Notes under the pieces: model-generated
What the model was told of the DNA's origin: nothing
Database searches by the model: none
The model's input: only the letters and a program-made list of their open reading frames with translations
Translations under genes and position numbers: made by a program
Assembly: GCA_014872875.1 (NCBI GenBank)
Contig: WKFI01000021.1
Location: forward strand, 124,001 to 188,000
Reading direction: 5' to 3'
Length of the DNA stretch: 64,000 nt
DNA from: Paracoccaceae bacterium
Lineage (GTDB): Bacteria; Pseudomonadota; Alphaproteobacteria; Rhodobacterales; Rhodobacteraceae
Shown here: positions 16,597-24,598 of the stretch, in pieces
Layout: the number at the start of each line of letters is the position of its first letter
Numbering within the stretch: position 1 is the first letter of the stretch

Positions 16597-17421
16597 TCAG
16601 ATGGTCAGTCCGCCACTGACGATCAGGGTCTGGCCCGAGACATAGTTGCTTTCGGGGATGCAGAAGAGATAGACGCCGCCGGCGGCCTCCTCGACAGTGC
16701 CAGCGCGGCCCATTGGGATCATGGCCTCCATCCCGGCGACCAGTTTCTTCGGGATGCCGACGCCCACCGTGTTGCCGTCCACGTCGATGGATTTCTTTTC
16801 GTCCGTCGCTTCGGTCAGGCGGGTTGCGATCATGCCAAAGGCCACGGCATTCACGTTCACCTTCATCCGGCCCCATTCCTTGGCCATCGTCTTGGTCAGG
16901 CCCACGATACCCGCCTTGGCCGAGGAGTAATTGGCCTGTCCCGCATTGCCGCCGGTTCCGGCGATGGACGATATATTGACCACTTTGCGGAACACCTCGC
17001 GCCCCTCCGCCGCTTCTTCGGCGGCCTGGGATTTGATAAAGGGCGCGGCGGCGCGCAGGATCTGGAACGGCGCTTTCAGATGCACGTCAATCATTGCGTC
17101 GAACTGGGCGTCGGTCATCTTGCCAATGAAGCTATCCCAAGTGTAGCCGGCGTTGTTGACGATGATGTCGATGCCGCCGAACTTGTCCAAACCTGCGCCG
17201 ATGAAATCCTCGGCAAAACCCGGTGCGGTGACGGATCCGGGGATGGCAATGGCCTTGCCCCCCAGCGCTTCGATCTCGGCTACGACCTCGGCTGCGGGAT
17301 CCACGTCCAGATCGTTGAGCACGATGTTCGCGCCATCCGCAGCGAGTTTCAGGGCGATGGCGCGGCCGATGCCACGGCCCGCGCCAGTGATGTAGGCGGT
17401 CTTGCCTGCGAGATTGGTCAT
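16597..17421 (-). CDS. SDR-family 3-hydroxyacyl-CoA dehydrogenase / 3-oxoacyl reductase
   Basis: FabG-like SDR of 274 residues with a complete active site: TGAGRGIG, NNAG, ISSIAG and YSSAK. The C-terminus SGGLTI and an insertion between the active site and C-terminus (DVDGNTVGVGIPKKL) are like the multifunctional-enzyme-type hydroxyacyl-CoA dehydrogenases. In this cluster it would oxidise the 3-hydroxyacyl-CoA made by the MaoC pair, with NAD(P). AAAGGAC lies about 12 bases before the ATG. It is 22 bp downstream of the MaoC gene on the same strand. Substrate unknown. Confidence 0.92.
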   Translation of the reverse strand: MTNLAGKTAYITGAGRGIGRAIALKLAADGANIVLNDLDVDPAAEVVAEIEALGGKAIAIPGSVTAPGFAEDFIGAGLDKFGGIDIIVNNAGYTWDSFIGKMTDAQFDAMIDVHLKAPFQILRAAAPFIKSQAAEEAAEGREVFRKVVNISSIAGTGGNAGQANYSSAKAGIVGLTKTMAKEWGRMKVNVNAVAFGMIATRLTEATDEKKSIDVDGNTVGVGIPKKLVAGMEAMIPMGRAGTVEEAAGGVYLFCIPESNYVSGQTLIVSGGLTI

Positions 17422-17443
17422 GGTGCCAAATGTCCTTTGAGTG

Positions 17444-17857
17444 TCAGGAAAGGGTGATGATGGCCTGTCCGGTCAGCTTGACGTCGCCATGCTGATCGGC
17501 GGCCTGAATTTTGAGTTTGATCTGGTTGTCCGGCAGTTTCTCGACCACCTTGCCGGAACAGGTGATCACGGCGTGTATCTGGGTGATCGCCACGAACCGG
17601 GTCGAAAACTCGCGGATCGCGGTCTGTGGGACCCAACCGGTCAGAAGGCGGCCCAGATAGGCCATGCCCAGCATTCCGTGGGCAAACACATCAGGCATTC
17701 CGGCCTGTTTGGCAAAGTCGATGTCGATATGGATCGGGTTCTGGTCTCCGGACGCGCCGGCAAACAGCGCCAGGGTCGTGCGTGAGATCGGTTTGGTGGT
17801 CAGGGGCGGCAGGGTATCGCCCGGTTGAACGTCCTCGTATCGGGGTAGGGCGGTCAT
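17444..17857 (-). CDS. MaoC-like (R)-enoyl-CoA hydratase, catalytic hot-dog subunit
   Basis: 137-residue single hot-dog protein. The hydratase-2 signature AGASGDQNPIHID is intact, with the catalytic Asp38 and His43. Adds water to trans-2-enoyl-CoA giving an (R)-3-hydroxyacyl-CoA. Its ATG overlaps the stop of the next MaoC-like gene by ATGA, so the two are translationally coupled and probably form a heteromeric double hot-dog, as known for ChsH1-ChsH2 type hydratases that accept bulky substrates. The pairing here is inference from context. Confidence 0.9.
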   Translation of the reverse strand: MTALPRYEDVQPGDTLPPLTTKPISRTTLALFAGASGDQNPIHIDIDFAKQAGMPDVFAHGMLGMAYLGRLLTGWVPQTAIREFSTRFVAITQIHAVITCSGKVVEKLPDNQIKLKIQAADQHGDVKLTGQAIITLS

Positions 17858-18306
17858 TGCGGATGCCTCACCACCAGGGTGCGGGTCATGCTGCCCACAT
17901 CCTGGCCATTCTGGTTTGCGGCACTGGTCTTGAGGATCACGAACTCCATGGCTCCGGCCTTCTTGTCATAGATGTCTTCCACTGCCGTGGTCAGTGTGAT
18001 GGTGTCCCCGGCACAGATCGGCGTGCCATAGGTGAAATGTTGTTCGGCGTGCAGGACACGGGCCAGGTCGATCTTCATCAGGTCGATGAAGTAGAACGGA
18101 TCGTCGCGTTCCAGATCCAGCGAGAACAGGAAGGTCGGTGGTGCGGGCAAGGCCGCATAGCCTGCCGCACGGGCCGCGTTTTCGTCGGTATATGTCTGGT
18201 CCGTGGCGCCGGTGGCCTTGGCAAAGGCGCGCAAGCGGCCCTTTTCGACATCCACGCTCAGCGGTTCAAAGCGATGCCCGATCAGGGAACGGTCTATCAT
18301 GGTCAC
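17854..18306 (-). CDS. MaoC-like N-terminal type (FAS1-dehydratase-like) hot-dog subunit
   Basis: 150-residue protein of the MaoC_dehydrat_N type: IGHRFEPLSVDVEKGRLRAF at the N-terminus, YTDENAAR, LPAPPTFLF and LHAEQHFTYGTPICAGDTI. It lacks the Asp/His hydratase motif of its partner, as expected for the structural half that shapes the acyl-binding tunnel. Stop and start codons overlap with the thiolase gene upstream and the MaoC gene downstream, so three proteins are made from a tightly coupled message. Function as a heteromer with the 137-aa protein is inferred. Confidence 0.88.
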   Translation of the reverse strand: MTMIDRSLIGHRFEPLSVDVEKGRLRAFAKATGATDQTYTDENAARAAGYAALPAPPTFLFSLDLERDDPFYFIDLMKIDLARVLHAEQHFTYGTPICAGDTITLTTAVEDIYDKKAGAMEFVILKTSAANQNGQDVGSMTRTLVVRHPQ

Positions 18307-19487
18307 TGAGCCTGATACATTGTGACGACACAGGCACCGCCCAGTCCCAGATTGTGCTGTAGCGCGGTGCGGGCGCCGTCTACCTGGGTGGTGCCGGCTG
18401 TACCGCGCAGCTGCCGGGTCAGTTCATAGCATTGGGCCAGACCGGTTGCGCCCAGCGGGTGACCTTTGGACAAGAGCCCGCCCGAAGGGTTCGTCACGAC
18501 CTGTCCGCCATAGGTGTTGTCGCCGTCGGCAATGAACTTGGGTGCGCCACCTTCAGGGCAGAGCCCCAGGCCCTCGTAAGTGATCATCTCGTTATGAGCG
18601 AAACAATCATGCAGTTCGACCACGTCAACGTCCTCGGCACCAATGCCGGCCTGGTCAAAGACCTGTCGGGCGGCCTCGGCGGTCATGTCATAGCCGACTA
18701 CGCGCATCATATCGTGGCTTTCGAACGTGCTGGGCGTGTCGGTGGTCATGGACTGACCGATGACCCGAACCTTAGTGTCCAGACCATGTTTCCGGGCATA
18801 GTCTTCACTGACCACGATGGCGGCGGCGGCTCCGCAGGTGGGCGGGCAGGCCATCAGCCGGGTCATGACACCGTCCCAGATCATCGGCGCGTCCAGCACG
18901 TCTTCGGGCGTGACCTCGGCCCGGAACAGGGCCAGTGGGTTGTTGACCGCGTGGCGGCTGGCCTTGGCGCGGATGCGGGCCAGATCGGTGAGGGTGGAGC
19001 CGTATTTCTCCATATGAGCCTTGCCCGCACCACCGAAATAGCGCAGCGCCAGCGGGATTTCGGACTGGCCGACCAGATCGTCGGTTTCTTTGTCGAACAG
19101 CTCGAACGGATCCACCCTGTCGGTGAAGTTCGAACCTAGAGCACCCGGCCGCATTTCCTCGAACCCTACAGCAAGGGCGACGTCCACGACGCCCGCTTCA
19201 ACTGCCTGGCGCGCCAAATAGAGCGAGGTCGAGCCGGTGGAACAGTTGTTGTTGACGTTGATCACCGGAATGCCAGTCATGCCTACATCATAAATCACCC
19301 GCTGCCCGCAGGTGCTGTCACCATAGACATAGCCTGCATAAGCCTGCTGCACCGCGTCATAGCTGATCCCGGCATCGGTCAGCGCGTCCCGGATCGCGGC
19401 GGCGCCCATTACGGGATAGGGTTCATTGGCGCCGGGTTTGGCAAATTTGGTCATGCCGACACCGGCGATAATTACGTTCTGGGACAT
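18303..19487 (-). CDS. SCP2/SCP-x type thiolase (lipid-transfer protein family)
   Basis: 394-residue thiolase of the sterol-carrier-protein type without a fused SCP2 domain. Active-site residues are all present: nucleophile Cys82 in NNNCSTGS, ELHDCFAHNE, and the final GGLLSKGHPLGATG His loop. Retained Cys82 argues for real thiolysis rather than the aldolase activity of Ltp2-like relatives, which lack it. It would release acetyl- or propionyl-CoA in the last step of the cluster's beta-oxidation. A strong GGGAGGAG precedes the ATG. First gene of the minus-strand operon, divergent from tetR. Confidence 0.92.
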   Translation of the reverse strand: MSQNVIIAGVGMTKFAKPGANEPYPVMGAAAIRDALTDAGISYDAVQQAYAGYVYGDSTCGQRVIYDVGMTGIPVINVNNNCSTGSTSLYLARQAVEAGVVDVALAVGFEEMRPGALGSNFTDRVDPFELFDKETDDLVGQSEIPLALRYFGGAGKAHMEKYGSTLTDLARIRAKASRHAVNNPLALFRAEVTPEDVLDAPMIWDGVMTRLMACPPTCGAAAAIVVSEDYARKHGLDTKVRVIGQSMTTDTPSTFESHDMMRVVGYDMTAEAARQVFDQAGIGAEDVDVVELHDCFAHNEMITYEGLGLCPEGGAPKFIADGDNTYGGQVVTNPSGGLLSKGHPLGATGLAQCYELTRQLRGTAGTTQVDGARTALQHNLGLGGACVVTMYQAQ

Positions 19488-19511
19488 GGTGGCTCCTCCC
19501 GCAGGGGTGAA

Positions 19512-19580
19512 TTACACTTGGGAGTTACTTTCGGTGAGGGCTGTGCAAGTGGTCAAGAACTGTGTAACTGATGAGTGTAA
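19512..19580. promoter_or_regulatory. Candidate TetR operator region
   Basis: The 126-bp divergent gap between the thiolase and TetR genes carries GTGTAA at 19562-19567 and 19575-19580 and its inverse TTACAC at 19512-19517, plus GTTAC (19524-19528) facing GTAAC (19564-19568). Repeated inverted elements of this kind between divergent genes suggest regulator binding to both promoters. The exact operator is not certain. Confidence 0.4.
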
Positions 19581-19613
19581 TAACCACGCGTCAGATACGG
19601 CTGGAGGGCCGGG

Positions 19614-20273
19614 ATGGGAAACAAGGCCTGGTCTGAAAACACCGGTGATCGCACTGAGCAGCGCGAATCGAAGCGGCGGGCCGTGCTGATGGCGGGGGCG
19701 CGTTTGTTCAATGATCAGGGGTACGAGCAGACCTCGCTCGAGGACATTGCAGAAGCGCTGAATATCACCAAGCGGACGATCTATTATTATGTCCAGAGCA
19801 AGGAAGAGATCCTGTTCGAATGCCAGCAGCTGGGGATGGAGTTTCTTCGCGAAACACTGGAGCAGTGTTACGATCACAGCATTCCGGTGGTCCGGCGGAT
19901 TCGCCTGTTGGTCGAGGGCTACTGCGCCTGGGTGTGTACTGATCTGGGGGCTTGCGCGCCGTTGGTGCGCGAGGTCAGCCTGTCGCAGGAAAGGCGTAGT
20001 GCCTTGCGGCAGGGGCGCAGGCAGCTGGACCATTTGTTACGCGAGATGATCGGGGAAGGTGTCAAGCAGGGTGCTTTGAAACCCTGTGATCCACGTTTGA
20101 TGGCTTCGGCCATTTTTGGAGCGCTGAACTGGGTGCCTTATTGGAATCGCGGCGATCAACAATTGCCGCCCGAACAGATCGCTGACGCTTACCTGGCCAT
20201 GATCACGGGCGGCTTGGTGCCGGTTTCCGGTTTTGAAGTCGGCGATGATCCAGTCGGGACCGATCGGGGCTGA
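19614..20273 (+). CDS. TetR-family transcriptional regulator
   Basis: 219-residue repressor type. The HTH is at about residues 40-62 (TSLEDIAEALNITKRTIYYYVQSKEE), a textbook TetR recognition helix. The C-terminal ligand domain resembles the KstR2/FadR-like group with a TetR_C lid, which often binds acyl-CoAs. GGAGGG precedes the ATG. It is divergent from the thiolase operon and 85 bp upstream of the crotonase gene, so it likely represses both until an acyl-CoA intermediate binds. The ligand is not predictable. Confidence 0.92.
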   Translation: MGNKAWSENTGDRTEQRESKRRAVLMAGARLFNDQGYEQTSLEDIAEALNITKRTIYYYVQSKEEILFECQQLGMEFLRETLEQCYDHSIPVVRRIRLLVEGYCAWVCTDLGACAPLVREVSLSQERRSALRQGRRQLDHLLREMIGEGVKQGALKPCDPRLMASAIFGALNWVPYWNRGDQQLPPEQIADAYLAMITGGLVPVSGFEVGDDPVGTDRG

Positions 20274-20358
20274 AATCCCAGCCGAACTCCGTGACGCGGC
20301 GTTGGATTTGTGGCGCGGGTAACCCCATGCCAGTTTTCCAAAAATAGGGGAGGAACCC

Positions 20359-21219
20359 ATGTCCACAATCCATTACGAAAAAGACGGTCGCATTGCGCGG
20401 ATCACCTTGAACCGACCCGAGGTGCGCAATGCCATCAATGACGAAATGCCTTTGGAAATTGCTGAGGCGGTGGCCCGTGCCGATGCCGACCCGGACGTAC
20501 ACGTGATGGTGTTGTCGGGTGCGGGGGAAGCGTTTTGTTCCGGATACGATCTTACATATTACGCCGAAGGCAACGGATCAGGTGAGGCAACCCAGCCAAT
20601 GCCCTGGGATCCGATCAAGGATTACAGCTTCATGTGGCGCAATACCCAGCATTTCCTGTCGATCTGGCGGGCGATGAAGCCGGTGATCTGCAAGGTGCAT
20701 GGGTTTGCGGTGGCGGGTGGGTCGGACATTGCGCTGTGCGCCGATCTGACAGTCATGGCCGATGATGCACTAATCGGATACATGCCCGCGCGGGTCTGGG
20801 GCTGCCCGACCACAGCGATGTGGGTTTACCGGCTGGGGGCCGAGAAGGCCAAGCGTATGCTGTTCACGGGCGACAAGATCACCGGTCGCGAGGCCGCCGA
20901 CATGGGGCTGGTCCTAGAGGCCGTTCACGCCGATGCGCTGGACGACCGGGTCGAGGCACTTGCGGCCCGCATGGCGACCGTCCCTATCAACCAACTTGCG
21001 ATGCAGAAGATGGTCATCAATCAGGCGATCGAGCAGACAGGCATGATGCAGACGCAGCGGTTGGCGACGATCTTTGACGGGATCACCCGGCATTCTCCCG
21101 AAGGCATCAACTTCAAGACCCGATCCGAGGAGGTCGGGTGGAAACAGGCCGTCGAGGAACGCGATCACGGCACCTTTGACTGGACGCAGAACTGCGAGAT
21201 CCCGAAAGGCAACCGCTGA
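20359..21219 (+). CDS. Crotonase-family protein with altered catalytic residues
   Basis: 286-residue enoyl-CoA hydratase/isomerase fold. The oxyanion-hole segments are recognisable (GEAFCSGYDL about 56-64; HGFAVAGGSDIAL 114-126). The two hydratase glutamates are not conserved: the first position is Asp123 (GGSDIAL) and the second falls in PAR (143-145) instead of PEV. It also has a longer insert and C-terminus than E. coli FadB-type hydratases. It may be an isomerase, hydrolase or decarboxylase rather than a hydratase, which fits a cluster that already has a MaoC hydratase. AGGGGAGGAA lies before the ATG. Confidence 0.87.
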   Translation: MSTIHYEKDGRIARITLNRPEVRNAINDEMPLEIAEAVARADADPDVHVMVLSGAGEAFCSGYDLTYYAEGNGSGEATQPMPWDPIKDYSFMWRNTQHFLSIWRAMKPVICKVHGFAVAGGSDIALCADLTVMADDALIGYMPARVWGCPTTAMWVYRLGAEKAKRMLFTGDKITGREAADMGLVLEAVHADALDDRVEALAARMATVPINQLAMQKMVINQAIEQTGMMQTQRLATIFDGITRHSPEGINFKTRSEEVGWKQAVEERDHGTFDWTQNCEIPKGNR

Positions 21220-21672
21220 TTATCTGACCTTGTTCGCGGGCACCATGCGGACCGAGCGATACGTCAGTTCTTGACCGGTCAGGCGATCGGTCAGAGCGGG
21301 CTCAATTTCGGTTCCGGTGTCGCGGGCGACGAAACGGAACGGTGCGGGGTCGTCATGCGGCAGGTTCCGCGCGGCCCAGTCGGTCATGGCCAGCATGACC
21401 GGGGCAAATTCCTTGCCTGCACGTGTCAAGCGGTAGTCATAGCGCACCGGTCGATCCTGGTAAGGTTCTCGCCGCATCAGGCCCAAGGCTTCGAGCTTTT
21501 TCAGACGTTCGGCCAACACGTGGCGGGTGATCCCCAGGTTTTCCTGAAACTGGTCAAACCGGCGGATGCCGCTCATCGCGTCGCGCAGGATCAAAAGGGT
21601 CCATCGGTCGCCCACAACGCCCATGGCGCGGGCCATGGGACAGGATTCGTCGTTCAGATCATTCCATTTCAT
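21220..21672 (-). CDS. HxlR-family winged-helix regulator
   Basis: 150-residue MarR-like dimeric regulator of the HxlR (YodB) type. The domain contains the core WTLLILRDAMSGIRRFDQF followed by LGITRHVLAERLKKLEALGLM and the wing PVRYDYRLTRAGKEF. The single cysteine near the N-terminus (ESCPMARAMG) is the position that senses thiol stress in YodB-type proteins. Its stop abuts the crotonase stop with no gap. It is divergent from the alpha/beta hydrolase, with a 39-bp nested dyad between, so self-regulation and control of the hydrolase are likely. Confidence 0.9.
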   Translation of the reverse strand: MKWNDLNDESCPMARAMGVVGDRWTLLILRDAMSGIRRFDQFQENLGITRHVLAERLKKLEALGLMRREPYQDRPVRYDYRLTRAGKEFAPVMLAMTDWAARNLPHDDPAPFRFVARDTGTEIEPALTDRLTGQELTYRSVRMVPANKVR

Positions 21673-21699
21673 AGGGCAGTGATAGCACGGTTTGACATG

Positions 21700-21738
21700 G
21701 TTCCAAAATAGAACTTATAGTAAGTTTGAATTTGGAAC
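21700..21738. promoter_or_regulatory. Nested 39-bp dyad, candidate HxlR operator
   Basis: Two inverted repeats share one centre at 21719: outer arms GTTCCAAA (21700-21707) and TTTGGAAC (21731-21738), inner arms AACTTA (21712-21717) and TAAGTT (21721-21726). It lies in the 96-bp gap between the divergent HxlR and hydrolase genes. The size fits two stacked HxlR dimers. Binding is inferred. Confidence 0.6.
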
Positions 21739-21768
21739 TCGCCTGTGATTCAAAGTTAGGAGGCCAAA

Positions 21769-22683
21769 ATGGCAGATGTTAGCTCAACCCGCCCTCTGGT
21801 CGCTCAATCCTTGCGCCGCCGGCGTGGAATCCGGCCAGCACCGATGTTCATGTCTGTCTTGTCCCGTGTTGCGCCGAATCTTGTCGCGCGGATGCTGGCC
21901 CGGGCCTTTGTCACGCCAAGGCGGCACAAGGCTCCCGTGCGTGAACTGAACTGGTTGAAAGACGCGGGAGCTACGCCTTTGAGACTAAGCGGTGGTCAGA
22001 TCGTACCGTTGTATGAGTGGTTGCCGTTGTCTGCACGACTGGTGGGCCGGCACCCGCCGACCGTTCTTTTGGTGCATGGCATGTCAGGCCGCGCAGGCCA
22101 GATGGGCGGTTCGGCCATGGCTTTGACCCGGGTTGGGTTTCGCGTGGTGGGGTTTGATGCGCCGGCCCACGGGGCCGCTCCGGGCAATAGGTTAAGCTTA
22201 CCTGAATTGGTGGAGGTTGTTGCCGATGTCGGAACTCATCTGGGTCCTTTGGCGGCGGTTGTCGCCCATTCGAACGGGGCGGCCGCCACCGTTGCTGCCC
22301 TGGCCGGTGGGATGAAGGCTGAGAAGGTTGCCCTGATCGCCCCACCCGAAAATCTGAGTGCATACCTGAACCGCCTGGCACGGCATTTGGGGGTATCGGA
22401 CAAGGTTGCAGGCAAGGCACAGGGGATCTTGGAAGAGCGGTATGGCGTTCGCTTTGAAGCCCTGCGAAGTGGTAAGCTGGCGCTTGGCCTTGGGCAACCG
22501 GCACTGATCGTTCACGACTGTGCAGATCGGATGGTGCCAATTTCGGATGGAGAGCGATTGGCCGACAGCTGGACGGGGGCTCAGATGGTCCGAACCAACG
22601 GGCTGGGCCACAATCGCATCCTGCGGGACGAGACGGTGCAAAAACGGATTCAAGAGTTTCTATCAGGCGGCCCGGGGCGGTGA
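21769..22683 (+). CDS. Alpha/beta-fold hydrolase
   Basis: 304-residue hydrolase. VLLVHGMSGR (about residues 97-106) gives the oxyanion region, the nucleophile elbow is AHSNGA (Ser in VVAHSNGAAA), the acid is likely Asp in HDCADRMVP and the His is in NGLGHNRIL. An N-terminal stretch of about 60 residues is positively charged and partly hydrophobic (MFMSVLSRVAPNLVARML), perhaps a membrane-associating helix. AGGAGG lies six bases before the ATG. Under likely control of the divergent HxlR protein. Substrate unknown. Confidence 0.88.
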   Translation: MADVSSTRPLVAQSLRRRRGIRPAPMFMSVLSRVAPNLVARMLARAFVTPRRHKAPVRELNWLKDAGATPLRLSGGQIVPLYEWLPLSARLVGRHPPTVLLVHGMSGRAGQMGGSAMALTRVGFRVVGFDAPAHGAAPGNRLSLPELVEVVADVGTHLGPLAAVVAHSNGAAATVAALAGGMKAEKVALIAPPENLSAYLNRLARHLGVSDKVAGKAQGILEERYGVRFEALRSGKLALGLGQPALIVHDCADRMVPISDGERLADSWTGAQMVRTNGLGHNRILRDETVQKRIQEFLSGGPGR

Positions 22684-22902
22684 CGTGGTCCCAGAGTTCA
22701 GGAGATCAGCAGTTCCTGATAACAAACACGCACAAAGATGTTTGTGGAAATCAAAACCTGGTCCGGCTTAGCTCTCAAGCCCAACAAATCAAGCGTGTTT
22801 CAGCGAAAAGACAACAGATCCGATGGGGTAGCCCCGCCGTAATGGTTGCAGATGCCCAAACGGTATCCGCCCTACAACTGGATTTTATTGGAGACTGAAA
22901 AC

Positions 22903-23379
22903 ATGATCCGTGCAGCAGCTATTGCAGTCAGCACCCTGATGGCCACCAGCGCATTCGCAGGCGGCAATTACAAAGACATCGTAGACACCGCAGCCACGAC
23001 CGAAGGCTTCAGCACATTGGTTGCTGCTGTACAGGCCGCCGGTCTGGTGGACACGCTGAAGGGTGAAGGCCCGTTCACCGTTTTCGCTCCCACGGATGAG
23101 GCGTTCGCAGCGCTGCCCGCAGGTACCGTCGAAAACCTGCTGAAGCCGGAAAACAAGGAACAGCTTATTGCCGTCCTGACCTACCACGTGGTGCCGGGCA
23201 AAGTGATGTCCACCGACCTTCAGGATGACATGACTGCCGTTACCGTGCAGGGCGGTTCGGTCACTATCGATCTGGACAATGGCGTGATGGTCAACGACGC
23301 CAGCGTCGCCGCGGCCGACATCGAAACCAAAAATGGTGTTATCCACGTCATCGACAAGGTGATCCTGCCCAGCAGCTAA
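22903..23379 (+). CDS. Secreted fasciclin (FAS1) domain protein
   Basis: 158-residue exported protein: signal peptide to about residue 19 (TSAFA-GG) and one FAS1 domain covering the rest. The H1 box [15 protein letters not shown] and the H2 box near the C-terminus ([13 protein letters not shown]) are present, with the YH motif in [12 protein letters not shown]1 domains mediate adhesion or protein-protein contact in the periplasm or outside the cell. GGAG precedes the ATG at 22903. The 219 bp upstream contain no gene and presumably its promoter. It ends at a strong terminator. Confidence 0.93.
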   Translation: MIRAAAIAVSTLMATSAFAGGNYKDIVDTAATTEGFSTLVAAVQAAGLVDTLKGEGPFTVFAPTDEAFAALPAGTVENLLKPENKEQLIAVLTYHVVPGKVMSTDLQDDMTAVTVQGGSVTIDLDNGVMVNDASVAAADIETKNGVIHVIDKVILPSS

Positions 23380-23404
23380 GTTGGCTTGCATCGGAAATCA
23401 GGAC

Positions 23405-23430
23405 AGGCGCGCAGGCAATGCGCGCCTTTT
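23405..23430 (+). terminator. Rho-independent terminator after the fasciclin gene
   Basis: Perfect 9-bp stem AGGCGCGCA / TGCGCGCCT with loop GGCAA, followed by TTTTC. It is 25 bp past the fasciclin stop and 20 bp before the convergent DMT gene end. Confidence 0.85.
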
Positions 23431-23450
23431 CTATGTGACAGTGTGCCGGG

Positions 23451-24431
23451 TCAGTACCGCCCTTTGACTTCGGCCCGGGCGATGGCGCGGGCTTTCTGTT
23501 GTTCCCGCAGAAAGACAAACAGGCCGGAGCCCATGATAAGGGCCATGCCCAACCAGACGACGGGCACAGGGAACTCCATGAAAAACACCCAGCCCCACAG
23601 CACTGCCAGAGGCAGCCCGATATATTCGAAGGGCGCCACCGTTGCGGCATCAGCCATGCGATACGCCTGACTGAGTGCATAACCCACCACGCCTGAATTT
23701 AATCCCAGCAGAATGAACCACACCCAATCCTGCCCCAGCGGCCAGGACCAGGCCCGCAAGAGGAAATGCAGACTGGGGTCTTCAACTCCTTCGGCAAATC
23801 TACCGTCGCCGGCTACAAGGAAGAAGGCGATCGAAACGAGGATAAAGACAAACTGGATATAGGCAGCCAGGGCCGAGGCTTTGGTTGTTGCACCCAGTTT
23901 GCGTGTGAATATCTGGTTGAGGGCATAGGTCAGCGCAGCGAAAACCGGCAAGAGCGACACGATCCGGCTGGCTGATCCGGTATCTCCACCCTCCCAGGGG
24001 CGTTGCATGATGATGACACCAACAAAGCCGACAATGACCGCACCAATGCGCATCGGACCGACATTTTCACCCAATAGCGGGATGGACAGGAGCGTGATGA
24101 ACAGGGGGGCTGCAAAGAAAAGCGCTGTGACCTCGGCCAATGGCAGGGCTGCAAGGGCCACGAAGAAGGTCATGTTGGCCATGACGACCAGCAGGCCACG
24201 AAAGGCATGCAGCCAGGGATGCTGGGTTTTCAGGATGGCCAACCCGCCTTCGTACTGCACGACCATGAGAGTGATCGTCAGCCCAATAAAGGACCGAGTG
24301 AACACGATCTGATGCAGAGGGTAGCCGCCCGAGAGCTGTTTGATCAGGACATCGTTGATCGAAATGGCGCACATCCCGATCAGAATGAAGAGAATGCCCA
24401 ATGAGGCGCGGTTTTGCGAATGCTCGGTCAT
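23451..24431 (-). CDS. DMT-superfamily (EamA) transporter
   Basis: 326-residue inner membrane protein with ten hydrophobic segments in two EamA repeats (repeat 1 about residues 11-145, repeat 2 about 160-310). The N-terminal half has the RSFIGL and FRGLLVVMANMTFF blocks typical of RhaT/EamA exporters, and the C-terminal half ends SGLFVFLREQQKARAIAR with a cytosolic basic tail. Substrate is unknown; relatives export amino acids or nucleotide-like metabolites. AGAAGGAC precedes the ATG at 24431. Single gene, convergent with the fasciclin gene. Confidence 0.9.
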   Translation of the reverse strand: MTEHSQNRASLGILFILIGMCAISINDVLIKQLSGGYPLHQIVFTRSFIGLTITLMVVQYEGGLAILKTQHPWLHAFRGLLVVMANMTFFVALAALPLAEVTALFFAAPLFITLLSIPLLGENVGPMRIGAVIVGFVGVIIMQRPWEGGDTGSASRIVSLLPVFAALTYALNQIFTRKLGATTKASALAAYIQFVFILVSIAFFLVAGDGRFAEGVEDPSLHFLLRAWSWPLGQDWVWFILLGLNSGVVGYALSQAYRMADAATVAPFEYIGLPLAVLWGWVFFMEFPVPVVWLGMALIMGSGLFVFLREQQKARAIARAEVKGRY

Positions 24432-24598
24432 AATATGTCCTTCTGTTTGACCGCTAGCACACTGGGCATGCCTGTCCATCCTTTTCTGCTACGCCCTTGG
24501 GCATAGGCAATTGGTCGTAACGGTCTTGGCAGCGCGGTTCACGCTCCGCTAGGAAGGGCGACAAGCGAGGAGAAGCAGGCGAGGAAAAGGAGACCCCC

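Noticed and set aside
15341-16645. Long plus-strand open frame of over 400 codons opposite the CoA transferase gene
   Set aside because: It is antisense to a clear CoA transferase with conserved motifs; GC-rich third positions commonly keep the opposite strand open.
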